From the NCBI GenBank assembly GCA_030600135.1, contig JAUVMS010000043.1, forward strand, positions 1 through 12,534: a stretch of 12,534 bases of DNA, written 5' to 3'. The position numbers and the translations under genes are program-made. The stretch comes from Hyphomicrobiales bacterium. GTDB lineage: Bacteria; Pseudomonadota; Alphaproteobacteria; Rhizobiales; JAUVMS01. Positions 1 to 7,926 of this stretch are shown here, one piece after another. Position 1 is the first letter of the stretch, and each line of letters opens with the position of its first letter. The notes under the pieces were generated by a model. The model searched no databases. It was not told the origin of the DNA and was given only the letters and a program-made list of their open reading frames with translations.

Positions 1-774
1 AACCCCAAGAAGGCGGGAACCACGCATTTGGACCTTCCAGTCTGGCGCTCGGCCGTGGAGGCAGCCAATGACACCGGCGTGGATGCATCAGTACTTTTCA
101 TCCCCCCCCTCGGCGTCAAGTCCGCGGCGCTCGATGCCATCGAGGCAGGCATCGAGAAGATCGTCATCCTGACCGAGCACATCCCCGTTCAGGACGTCAT
201 GTACGTCCTTTCGGCCGCGCGCGAGGCCGGTGCCCGGATCGCCGGCCCCAACACGGCAGGCCACGTGACACCGGGGGAGTGTTTTGTCGGCTTCATGCCG
301 GCCTTCAACGAGCGCGTGTTCACGCCTGGTAACGTCGGTGTCGTCTCACGTTCCGGCAGTCTCGGCACGCTTGTCTGCCTCAACCTGGTGCAGGCCGCCC
401 TCGGCATCTCCGCCTTCATCGGCATTGGTGGCGATCCGATCATCGGCACAACCACCACGGACGCACTCAAAGCGCTCAATGAGGACGATCGGACAGAGGC
501 GGTTGTCATCGTCGGCGAGATTGGCGGCGGCTTGGAAGAGGAGGCCGCGGAATACGCTGCAGGCATGGACAAGCCGATCGCCTCGTTCATTGCCGGTGCC
601 GCTTCGCCCCCGGGCAAAAAGATGGGGCACGCCGGTGCAATCGTGATGGGCGACCGGGGATCGTATGCCGGCAAGAAGGCAGCTCTTGAGGCAGCCGGCG
701 TCGCGGTCGTCCCGACACCGTCGGGTCTCGCTGACGCCCTGCTACTACATCTGACTAGGAGGGCAACGGAGTGA
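1..774 (+). CDS. ADP-forming acyl-CoA ligase alpha subunit (SucD-like), 5' end missing
   Basis: The reading frame is open from the first base, so the gene enters from the left and lacks roughly its first 40 residues, including most of the CoA-binding Rossmann start. What remains follows succinyl-CoA synthetase alpha closely: GTTHLDLPV near the edge, GPNTAGHVTPGEC, VGVVSRSGSLG, IGIGGDPIIG, VGEIGGGLEEEAA and KKMGHAGAIV. The last motif carries the histidine (codon 628-630) that is phosphorylated in this family, so the enzyme should be active: acid + ATP + CoA to acyl-CoA + ADP + Pi, in the cytoplasm, with a beta subunit presumably encoded upstream. The first in-frame start-like codon (TTG at 28) lies inside a conserved motif and is not the real start. 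Because xsc follows 151 bp downstream on the same strand, sulfoacetate is an attractive substrate (SauCD-type ligase). Succinate or malate remain possible; the family is certain, the substrate is not. Confidence 0.9.
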   Translation, partial: NPKKAGTTHLDLPVWRSAVEAANDTGVDASVLFIPPLGVKSAALDAIEAGIEKIVILTEHIPVQDVMYVLSAAREAGARIAGPNTAGHVTPGECFVGFMPAFNERVFTPGNVGVVSRSGSLGTLVCLNLVQAALGISAFIGIGGDPIIGTTTTDALKALNEDDRTEAVVIVGEIGGGLEEEAAEYAAGMDKPIASFIAGAASPPGKKMGHAGAIVMGDRGSYAGKKAALEAAGVAVVPTPSGLADALLLHLTRRATE

Positions 775-925
775 ATTGGCCGCCAAGCCACAAATCACCG
801 AACAAATTGGAACGCAGTCACGTTAGCTTTTCTTACAATCCGGGCAGTGCTTGATCTACCGCTATCACCACCTCGTGGATAAGATGATCTAATCCCTCGC
901 CCCCTATTCGACAGGAACCACGCAC

Positions 926-2704
926 ATGAAAATGACCACCGAAGAGGCCTTCGTCAAAGTCCTGCAGATGCACGGCATTGAACATGCGTTCGGGATCATC
1001 GGCTCTGCGATGATGCCGATCTCGGATTTGTTTCCAGCCGCCGGGATCAAGTTTTGGGACTGCGCGCATGAGTGCAATGCGGGGATGAGTGCGGACGGGT
1101 TTACCCGAGCGTCCGGCAAGATGAGCATGGCAATCGCCCAGAATGGGCCGGGTATCACAAACTTCGTGACGCCGATCGTGACCGCCTATTGGAACCACAC
1201 GCCGATGCTGCTGGTGACACCGCAGGCCGCAAACAAGACGATCGGGCAGGGCGGCTTTCAAGAAGTCAAGCAGATGGCGTTGTTCGAAGACATGGTCTGC
1301 TATCAAGAAGAAGTGCGCGATCCCTCGCGAATGGCCGAGGTGTTGAACCGGGTGATCGAGAAGGCCTGGCGTGGGTCGGCGCCGGCGCAGATCAATGTGC
1401 CGCGTGACTACTGGACCCAGGTGATCGACATCGATCTACCGCAGGTCGTCCGCCTCGAGCGCCCGCGAGGTGGTGAGCATGCAATCGCAGAGGCGGCCAA
1501 ACTGCTTTCCGAGGCGTCGTTTCCCGTGATCCTGAACGGTGCGGGCGTCGTGATGAGTGGTGCAATCGAGGCCTCGAAAGATCTGGCGGAGCGGCTCGAT
1601 GCGCCGGTCTGCTGCAACTATCAGCACAACGATGCCTTTCCCGGCTCGCATCCGTTGGCCGCGGGCCCACTCGGATACAACGGCTCGAAAGCCGCCATGG
1701 AGCTTATTTCCAAGGCCGACGTGGTTCTTGCCCTCGGCACCCGCCTCAATCCCTTTTCCACCTTGCCGGGATACGGGATCGACTATTGGCCGCGACAAGC
1801 AAAGTTAATCCAGGTCGACATCAATTCGGATCGGATTGGTCTCACCAAGAATGTCGCCGTCGCCATCCAGGGTGACGCGAAATTGGTCGCCCAGCAGATC
1901 CTCGAACAGCTGACGCCGACCACGGGCGTGGAGGTCCGCAATGCGCGCCGGAATCTCATCGCCGAGACCAAGTCGCGCTGGCTACAACAGCTCGCGTCCA
2001 TGGATCACGAAGACGACGATCCCGGCATCACTTGGAACGAGCGCGCTCGCACGCGCGAATCCGAGCGTATGTCACCGCGTCAGGCCTGGCGCGCAATTCA
2101 GGCAGCGTTGCCGAAGGACACGATCATATCCACCGACATCGGCAACAACTGCGCCATCGGCAACGCCTATCCGACCTTCGAGGACGGGCGCAAATATCTG
2201 GCACCGGGCATGTTCGGGCCGTGCGGCTATGGCTTCCCGTCGATCCTAGGAGCGAAGATCGGTTGTCCGGACACACCGGTCGTCGGTTTCGCCGGCGATG
2301 GCGCCTTCGGTATCTCAATGAACGAGATGACGGCCTGCGGGCGCAACGACTGGCCGCCCATCACGATGGTGATCTTCCGCAACTACCAGTGGGGCGCGGA
2401 GAAGCGGAACACCACGCTTTGGTATGATGACAACTTCGTCGGGACCGAACTGAACGTCGGTGTTGAATACGCAAAGGTCGCGGACGCCTGCGGGCTCAAA
2501 GGCGTGAAAGCCGAGACCATGGACGAACTGACGGAAGCCCTCACCTTGGCGGTCAACGAACAGATGGACAATAATGTTACGACCTTTATCGAGGTGGTGC
2601 TGAACCAGGAGCTCGGTGAGCCTTTCCGTCGTGACGCCATGAAGGCGCCGGTAGCTGTCGCCGGCATCAACCGCGCGGACATGCGCCCACAGCAGGCAAG
2701 CTGA
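926..2704 (+). CDS. xsc: Sulfoacetaldehyde acetyltransferase (Xsc)
   Basis: This 592-residue protein is a thiamine-diphosphate enzyme converting sulfoacetaldehyde and phosphate to acetyl phosphate and sulfite, the desulfonation step for taurine, isethionate and sulfoacetate. The N-terminus (MKMTTEEAFVKVLQMHGIEH) and FGIIGSAMMPISDLFP are characteristic of Xsc. The Glu expected to activate the cofactor is at about residue 49 (AHECNAG). The cofactor-binding motif starts with GDG at 457-459 and ends near N486 in FRNYQWGAEKRN, typical of Xsc rather than acetolactate synthase. Length is normal for the family. The start at 926 has an AGGA at 913-916 with 9 nt spacing; a second ATG at 932 is less likely. 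The 151 bp before it hold only a TACAAT-like -10 (834-839) without a good -35, so an own promoter is not demonstrated. No pta gene follows, which is unusual compared with many xsc loci. Confidence 0.96.
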   Translation: MKMTTEEAFVKVLQMHGIEHAFGIIGSAMMPISDLFPAAGIKFWDCAHECNAGMSADGFTRASGKMSMAIAQNGPGITNFVTPIVTAYWNHTPMLLVTPQAANKTIGQGGFQEVKQMALFEDMVCYQEEVRDPSRMAEVLNRVIEKAWRGSAPAQINVPRDYWTQVIDIDLPQVVRLERPRGGEHAIAEAAKLLSEASFPVILNGAGVVMSGAIEASKDLAERLDAPVCCNYQHNDAFPGSHPLAAGPLGYNGSKAAMELISKADVVLALGTRLNPFSTLPGYGIDYWPRQAKLIQVDINSDRIGLTKNVAVAIQGDAKLVAQQILEQLTPTTGVEVRNARRNLIAETKSRWLQQLASMDHEDDDPGITWNERARTRESERMSPRQAWRAIQAALPKDTIISTDIGNNCAIGNAYPTFEDGRKYLAPGMFGPCGYGFPSILGAKIGCPDTPVVGFAGDGAFGISMNEMTACGRNDWPPITMVIFRNYQWGAEKRNTTLWYDDNFVGTELNVGVEYAKVADACGLKGVKAETMDELTEALTLAVNEQMDNNVTTFIEVVLNQELGEPFRRDAMKAPVAVAGINRADMRPQQAS

Positions 2705-2708
2705 ACGG

Positions 2709-2870
2709 GCGCTTGCGATCGAAAGCGCGGCGAGGGCCGCCACCGCGTCTCATGGCTTGTCTCCGGCGGTGGCGCGGAAAATCGTTGTGGCACGACCCAA
2801 GCGGCGACGTAACCCACCTCCACCGCTTGGGACAAGGACGAGAATCGCACGGGTCCAAGCCGACCCGTGC
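2709..2870. other. Row of four inverted repeats after xsc
   Basis: Starting 4 bp after the xsc stop, four perfect inverted repeats follow each other: 2709-2714/2723-2728 (6 bp, loop 8), 2738-2746/2766-2774 (9 bp, loop 19), 2796-2804/2823-2831 (9 bp, loop 18) and 2847-2854/2863-2870 (8 bp, loop 8). None is followed by a clear T run, so a classical intrinsic terminator is not shown. They could protect the xsc mRNA 3' end, assist termination, or form a structured RNA. The arms are seen directly; any role is inference. Confidence 0.5.
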
Positions 2871-2954
2871 CAATGATTTCACACTGTTCTGAGAGCGTCG
2901 TCAGTCAGCCGACTTCATTCAATTCTGATTTTTCCGCAAATCAATGACCACGAA

Positions 2955-3239
2955 TTATTGGCCCTCTATGCCAGGAATGAATTCGATTGCATTGCCTTTC
3001 TTGATTTCGCTTATGAGGTCGCTATTTTTGACATGGAAAATCATCCGCTTTGCGGGCATGCCCCATTTCTGGATTGCATCGTGGTCAAGTAGAATTTTGC
3101 CTTTCGCAACATCCAGATCCTTAACGGTTGCTTTGGTTCAATCTTGAGCGACCGCATACAAACTCGGTGCAACCAGCAGCATTGCTGCTGTTAGAAGGGT
3201 CCTTATCCTCGAGATGCGTTTCTCGAAAAACACCAACAC
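2955..3239 (-). pseudogene. CusF-like periplasmic copper-binding protein, interrupted by an in-frame TGA
   Basis: On the minus strand a 95-codon frame starts at GTG 3239, preceded by a perfect AAGGAG with 10 nt spacing, and ends at TAA 2955-2957. Codons 1-33 read as a signal peptide: basic n-region KRISRIR, hydrophobic core LLTAAMLLVAPSL and a cleavage-like YAVAQ. Codon 34 is TGA (3138-3140). The same frame then continues through a CusF-type domain: TVKDLDVAKGKILLDHDAI, then WGMPAKRMIFHV and SDLISEIKKGNAIEF. Aligned by eye to CusF, His53 and Met66 match the copper ligands, Met61 takes the place of the Trp and Lys64 the place of a Met ligand, so the copper site is altered. Frame and domain survive on both sides of the stop, pointing to a recent nonsense change (for example CGA to TGA) or a sequence error. 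No start codon lies just after the stop that would rescue the domain. It is more AT-rich than its neighbours. Confidence 0.7.
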
Positions 3240-3802
3240 TACAAACAAACTCCTTCAGTGCTTGCGGCGCTGCGGCGCTTTGGGATCGGCAACTCTATAA
3301 ACTCCCAACGAGAACATTCTATTTCCGCACCGTTGCGCAGTTTGTGTTGCGTCCAAGCCAGATGCGCCAAACGTGCCTGGCAGATGAATTTGGTTGTAAC
3401 TAAGTTTCCTTCACGAAAATTGATCAGGCAGGCTGACAGTCTTCCTCACTCCACAAGGAATCATGAGGGCTTGTGACTTGCCTAGTCCTGCAACGGCTCT
3501 CTCGCGAGAGATTGAAGTCATGTGATGGGTCATGGTCGACGGAGGGGCCGACCTGCGCGGCCTCAAAAAATTTCCAGGCCGAGTGGGCCATGACCTCCAT
3601 CGCCCACAACACCCCCATGTGCGCCAAAGCCCAGTGCAGTAAACTATTTGGCTAGGCTCCTAGAAACCTGCCGTTGCGCACGGTACTACGCCGCCCGGCC
3701 GGTTCGTGCCGGAGCACTTCTACAGTGTCCACCATTGTTGTTTCGCCACACATTGCACTATTCTGGCCATCGAACTCACTCAACGCGTGGTAGATTCAAC
3801 CG
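3240..3802. other. Gene-poor stretch between the CusF-like remnant and the HlyU-family gene
   Basis: I recognise no gene here on either strand. Short open frames exist but have no ribosome-binding site, no family motif and poor codon use. The stretch holds a tandem 8-bp duplication (TGCGGCGC at 3263-3270 and 3271-3278), a 14-bp palindrome TCTCTCGCGAGAGA at 3498-3511, and the larger inverted repeat listed separately. Promoters for the CusF-like gene (leftward) and the HlyU-family gene (rightward) should lie here, but no convincing -35/-10 pair is visible. Confidence 0.5.
3522..3603. repeat. Imperfect inverted repeat of about 80 bp, possible structured RNA or mobile-element remnant
   Basis: The outer arms are 3522-3535 and 3588-3603: 14 pairs including one G-T wobble and a 2-nt bulge (3595-3596). 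Inside lies a second stem, CGGCCT 3558-3563 with AGGCCG 3576-3581, enclosing an A/T-rich loop. A further short pairing GGTCG 3534-3538 with CGACC 3549-3553 competes with the outer arm. Such a branched fold could be a small RNA, an untranslated leader, or a miniature element. No target-site duplication is evident at its flanks. Confidence 0.45.
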
Positions 3803-4126
3803 ATGAAATCAATTATTTCGCGCATATTCGGCGATCGCTCGAAAAAGTCGACTCAGGAGGGCGCGGTAGCTCAAAGAGGCGAACCGGTCAGCTATTCGGG
3901 TCTCATCATTCGTGCCGCACCGGAGCGAACGGGCGATCAATGGCGTCTGGCCGGCGTGATCATCAAACAGGATGGTGATCGTGCTCTTGAACGCACCTAC
4001 TTGCGTGCTGATACTTTTTCAACGCGCGAGGAAGCCGAAACCTTCGCCATCCGAAAAGGCAAACAAATCATCGACGAGCAAGGCGCCCGTCTTTTCGCCG
4101 ACGGCGAGCTGTCTGGCCGGGCCTAA
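3803..4126 (+). CDS. HlyU-family small protein
   Basis: This 107-residue protein matches the HlyU family from end to end. An N-terminal ISRIFG segment leads to a core with YSGLIIRAAPERTGDQWRLA and GVIIKQDGD, then TYLRADTFSTREEAETFAIR and a closing KGKQIIDEQGARLF, the strongest family signature. HlyU of Vibrio is a winged-helix activator of toxin genes, but this short alphaproteobacterial family shares only the name through Pfam assignment, and its biochemical role is not established; I do not infer DNA binding. The ATG at 3803 is the natural start because the conserved N-terminal segment begins there, although no good Shine-Dalgarno precedes it. The MFS gene begins 92 bp downstream on the same strand, so co-transcription is possible. 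Confidence 0.85.
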   Translation: MKSIISRIFGDRSKKSTQEGAVAQRGEPVSYSGLIIRAAPERTGDQWRLAGVIIKQDGDRALERTYLRADTFSTREEAETFAIRKGKQIIDEQGARLFADGELSGRA

Positions 4127-4218
4127 GCTCTCCGTTGCCTCAGTCCCACCGGGTCTGGTCCCAATCATCGACGCAGACTGGTAACTCCAAACATTTGGGC
4201 CTCGCTGGGGCAATCAAC

Positions 4219-5454
4219 ATGAGCCAAACCAATTCTGCGACGCGATTGCGCGAAACCGACACCGCTTATGCCTGGTGGCGCCTGGCGGTTTCCCTTGCCC
4301 TCAGCACCATTGGTGGCATCGGGCTGTGGTCGGTGGTTGTCGTGCTGCCCACGATCGAGGCCGAGTTCGGTATCGATCGCAGCGACGCCTCGCTGCCCTA
4401 TACCGCAACCATGGTCGGCTTTGCTATCGGCGGCGTGTTGATGGGGCGCCTAGTCGATCGCTTCGGCATCGTCGTACCGCTGGTCATTAGCGCGCTCATG
4501 CTGGGGGTCGGTTATTTCTGTGCCTCACAGGCGACCACCCTTTGGCAATTCATCGCCGCACAGGCGTTGTTGATCGGTTTCTTGGGAAGCTCGGTCACCT
4601 TTGCTCCGCTAGTGGCCGATATCTCGCTTTGGTTTACTAGGCGACGGGGCATTGCCGTGGCCGTCGTGGCGAGCGGAAACTATCTCGCCGGTACAATATG
4701 GCCGCCCATTCTGCAGCACGCCATCGAGACCGTCGGCTGGCGTCAGGCTCATATGGGGATCGGATTGATGTGCGTCGTCACCATGCTGCCGATGGCCTTC
4801 GTTTTGCGTCGACGTGCCGTTGTCGATGACGACCCAGCCACGACGAGTGCGCAAAAATATCTGAGTTCCTTGAGCATTTCGCCTGGCAAACTTCAAGCGT
4901 TGCTGATTCTTGCGGGTCTGGCTTGCTGCATCGCCATGTCGATGCCGCAAGTGCATATTGTGGCCTATTCCGGCGATCTCGGATACGGTGCGGCACGCGG
5001 GGCCGAGATGCTGTCGCTCATGCTCGGGCTGGGCGTGGTCAGTCGGTTGATTTCCGGATTGATCGCCGACCGGATCGGTGGCGTTGCGACGTTGATACTC
5101 GGCTCCACGTTGCAATGTTTGGCGCTGCTGTTTTATTTGCCGTTTGACGGCTTGACGCCGCTCTATATCGTCTCGGCTTTGTTCGGGCTCTCGCAAGGCG
5201 GAATCGTGCCAAGCTATGCCCTCATCGTGCGTGAATATTTCCCCGCGCGCGAGGCCGGCGCACGCGTGAGCCTCGTTCTAATGGCCTCTGTCGTGGGGAT
5301 GGCGATTGGCGGCTGGATGTCGGGCGAGATTTACGACCTCACTGGTTCCTATCAGGCGGCATTCCTCAATGGTATTGCCTGGAATCTGCTCAATATGTCG
5401 ATTGCCTTATGGCTTTTGATGGGGCGTCGACGCGCATCGCTCAAACCGGCTTAG
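4219..5454 (+). CDS. Major facilitator superfamily permease
   Basis: The product is a polytopic inner-membrane transporter of about 411 residues, a normal MFS length, with about twelve hydrophobic segments in two halves. The loop between helices 2 and 3 carries the MFS motif A variant GVLMGRLVDRFG (residues 72-83), and the second half has the matching GLIADRIGG. The ATG at 4219 starts MSQTNSATRL just before the first helix; a longer frame beginning at 4135 would add a polar stretch not typical of the family. The ribosome-binding site is weak (TGGGG). The substrate cannot be told from sequence. A sulfonate or sulfite carrier would fit with xsc 1.5 kb upstream, but the intervening gene-poor region argues against one operon. 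It ends 73 bp from the convergent DUF3604 gene. Confidence 0.9.
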   Translation: MSQTNSATRLRETDTAYAWWRLAVSLALSTIGGIGLWSVVVVLPTIEAEFGIDRSDASLPYTATMVGFAIGGVLMGRLVDRFGIVVPLVISALMLGVGYFCASQATTLWQFIAAQALLIGFLGSSVTFAPLVADISLWFTRRRGIAVAVVASGNYLAGTIWPPILQHAIETVGWRQAHMGIGLMCVVTMLPMAFVLRRRAVVDDDPATTSAQKYLSSLSISPGKLQALLILAGLACCIAMSMPQVHIVAYSGDLGYGAARGAEMLSLMLGLGVVSRLISGLIADRIGGVATLILGSTLQCLALLFYLPFDGLTPLYIVSALFGLSQGGIVPSYALIVREYFPAREAGARVSLVLMASVVGMAIGGWMSGEIYDLTGSYQAAFLNGIAWNLLNMSIALWLLMGRRRASLKPA

Positions 5455-5527
5455 CGAGGACACGACCGCCAAGCATGATGCGACACCGGCGGCCGCGCGA
5501 CGTGGCATACAATTTGGCAAATGGATT

Positions 5528-7774
5528 TTACTTGAAAAGGTAGATGGGGCTCGACCACGCGCGATGGCCGTCGACCTGCTGAACGCGGACGTAGAGGCGC
5601 GTATCGCCGTCGTTGTTCAGCGGACATTGAAGTGTGTGCTTGACACGGGTCTGTTCGAGGCGATCGGGTAGGCGTTGCAGGGTGAGCGCTCGCGCGAGCC
5701 CGCCTGCTGGGACCATGGTTTCTTCGCGTCCAAGCTCGCAGATCGCGATACTGACATCCGTCGGACCTGTTGAAATTCTAATCTCCCCGTCACCCGGCGA
5801 CGCCAGCCAGAGGTCGATACCGCCATAGTTGCCCGTGCTCACCGCCTTCCAGCTCAGTGCGCTTGCGGATCGGTTTTGAATTCCACGATCGAGATTCCAG
5901 TTGTTGAACATTTCCGCATGTTCGATGCTGTTGCCTTCAACCTCCAGTGTGCCATCCCACGTCGTCGTCCTCGCGCGGCCGCGGTATTCAGCACCTGAAA
6001 AAGTCAACCGTACTCGGTTGCCCAGAGCTTCTTCCGTGTAGGGTCGATGGGTCGAAATCAATTGAAGCCCATCGAAAACCTCGATTTTTTCGATCGGCGC
6101 CGACCCAACGGCCTCGATCTCCAAGGTCACGGCGTCGCCGATGACCTGGGCGATGTCACCCATCAAAAGCTCGCGGACCCGCTCGCTCTGCGGAGCATCA
6201 AAAACCGCCGGGTCCCGCAGGAAACGTTGAGCTGGGTCTGCCGGTCGTGCCCGCACATCGAGAAACATCCGCTGGCCTGTGGTGCCAAAGTGCCGGCGTT
6301 GGCGCATGCACGCGAATATGGCGTCGCGCGTCAGTTCGTCGGCCAAATAGCAGGTCAACCCGCCATAGGCGCCAAAAAAACTCGCGCCCGGAAAGCTCGC
6401 CCCGACACGGCCCTTGTGGCCATCGGAGTTACAAACGACACCAACCCGATAGTTCGCCCTGAAGGCGTCATGGAGCAGCCACTCAAAGGTGCCCCAAGCT
6501 GAGTGCACCTCCACCGCTGTTTCAAGGCGCCCGTTGTGGGCGTAGGTGATGTCGGCATAGCGCCCGCCACAGTGAGCCCAGCAGACGCAGTCTTCGCCTC
6601 TCAACGACTCGAACAATTCATGCGCTGTGTGGCCGTCGTTGGCCTCGTCCGCGAGATCTGAGATTTGAGCGTGGGACGAGCGGTAAATCGGCCGGCCCTC
6701 GTGACGATAAAATACGTTACGATCGCCACCGATCGCCGTGTTGGCCGACCACTCGTAGCCGGGGATGGCGACGAAGCGGCCCGGCTCATCGAGGCCGGCG
6801 GTCAGTTCGTTCAATTGGCGCCAAAAGTCGCCGGTGATTTGAAAGTCGTTGCCTTGATGCGAGCAAACATCGAGAAACGCGCGATCGCGCCCAAAGTGGA
6901 AATATTCCTCCGCCGTATTCGTGCCGAGGGTTTCGTTTGACTGGCCGTGCAGGTCGCCCCAAAAGTGCTGGAATGGCAGGTTATCTTGGATGCATAGCGG
7001 ATTGCTTCGGCAGAACTCTTTGCCGTCTTCGCCCAGCAAGCTGATGGTAAGATCGCCCGGTTCATTGAGCTTCAAATCGTCTAGAACGAGCGCAAATTCC
7101 CCCGGCTTGAAACTGACCCGCTCGGGCAGGCCGTCAACCGGCCGCGACGGTACCAGCAACAGTTCTTGATCCACCTGATTGCTCGGGTTGCCCCAAGCGT
7201 CTTCGGCCTTGATCGACAACCGGAATGGTGCGCCGGTCGCCCTCAGTGTCGGCAACACCGCCCGCCACGTGACGGGTGGTCCTGGCACAATGGCGATAGT
7301 GGGGCTTTCGGCTAGCGCGACATAGTCATAGGTCGCAAATGCATCGACAAAGACACGAAACTCGAAAATGCTTTCGCAATAGGTTTGAACCCGAACGCCC
7401 TGTGACCCGCCGCTCCTCTCGCCGAACCTGATCGTGATCGTATCGCCCTCGGCGAGAAAATGCTTCTTGATGCCGATGTAGAGTGCACGAGACCACGGGC
7501 GAATGTTGCGTTTGAATTCCCATCTGCATTCAAGCTCTGCGCCATTGGAGGCACGGACCGTCGTATAGCCCGGTGCCGACGGATCGTCGAATTGAACCGG
7601 GCCGAAATCAGTTGCAAACCGCATTGCCACTTTGATCGAACCGGTGTCGTCGATGCCGAATTGACCCGCCGTATAGACGAGTTCGAACGATTGCCAAGAC
7701 CCTGCTTCGACCGGGCCCACAGGTGTCAACTGGGCCGAGCCCATGAGTTCCGGGCGATAGTTCGAATAGGGCAT
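5528..7774 (-). CDS. DUF3604 protein, predicted PHP-like metal-dependent hydrolase
   Basis: This 748-residue protein has a beta-rich N-terminal part (about 1-265) followed by a PHP-like domain. Likely metal ligands are in GDLHGQSNETLG (His276), CSHQGNDF, the AIPGYEWSAN segment, WAHCGGRYAD (His401), VEVHSAWG and VCNSDGHKGR (Asp451, His453), a pattern I know from DUF3604 (PF12228). The order and spacing suggest an active phosphoesterase- or amidohydrolase-like centre, but no reaction is established for the family. There is no signal peptide or membrane segment, so it should be cytoplasmic. The start has a good Shine-Dalgarno, AGAGGTG, a few bases upstream. It is the last gene of the minus-strand TRAP cluster, 152 bp after dctM, so it probably acts on what the transporter imports. 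That role is inference from position only. Confidence 0.88.
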   Translation of the reverse strand: MPYSNYRPELMGSAQLTPVGPVEAGSWQSFELVYTAGQFGIDDTGSIKVAMRFATDFGPVQFDDPSAPGYTTVRASNGAELECRWEFKRNIRPWSRALYIGIKKHFLAEGDTITIRFGERSGGSQGVRVQTYCESIFEFRVFVDAFATYDYVALAESPTIAIVPGPPVTWRAVLPTLRATGAPFRLSIKAEDAWGNPSNQVDQELLLVPSRPVDGLPERVSFKPGEFALVLDDLKLNEPGDLTISLLGEDGKEFCRSNPLCIQDNLPFQHFWGDLHGQSNETLGTNTAEEYFHFGRDRAFLDVCSHQGNDFQITGDFWRQLNELTAGLDEPGRFVAIPGYEWSANTAIGGDRNVFYRHEGRPIYRSSHAQISDLADEANDGHTAHELFESLRGEDCVCWAHCGGRYADITYAHNGRLETAVEVHSAWGTFEWLLHDAFRANYRVGVVCNSDGHKGRVGASFPGASFFGAYGGLTCYLADELTRDAIFACMRQRRHFGTTGQRMFLDVRARPADPAQRFLRDPAVFDAPQSERVRELLMGDIAQVIGDAVTLEIEAVGSAPIEKIEVFDGLQLISTHRPYTEEALGNRVRLTFSGAEYRGRARTTTWDGTLEVEGNSIEHAEMFNNWNLDRGIQNRSASALSWKAVSTGNYGGIDLWLASPGDGEIRISTGPTDVSIAICELGREETMVPAGGLARALTLQRLPDRLEQTRVKHTLQCPLNNDGDTRLYVRVQQVDGHRAWSSPIYLFK

Positions 7775-7926
7775 TGTTCACCTCTTTGCGCTGCTGCCTG
7801 CCACCATTGGAGACTGCACTTGAACCACATCAACCGACGGTTTGATAACCCAGGAGCGATGACAGATGCAACACCGCGAGGAATTTGTCGCTACCCTGAG
7901 CGAAATCGCGAAAACAGTTTTTTGCG

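Noticed and set aside
3138..3140. TGA read as selenocysteine in the CusF-like gene
   Set aside because: The residue lies at the signal peptide junction, not at a redox or metal site, and no SECIS-like stem is apparent after it.
2944..3147. Plus-strand frame of 67 codons
   Set aside because: It is the antisense of the CusF-like remnant, which has signal peptide, ribosome-binding site and domain support.
3424..3627. Minus-strand frame as a possible transposase fragment
   Set aside because: No motif of any transposase family could be recognised; it overlaps the inverted repeat, which explains the odd composition.
4135..4218. Longer start for the MFS gene
   Set aside because: Adds a polar 28-residue tail starting just after the previous gene; MSQTNSATRL is a typical beginning before helix 1.
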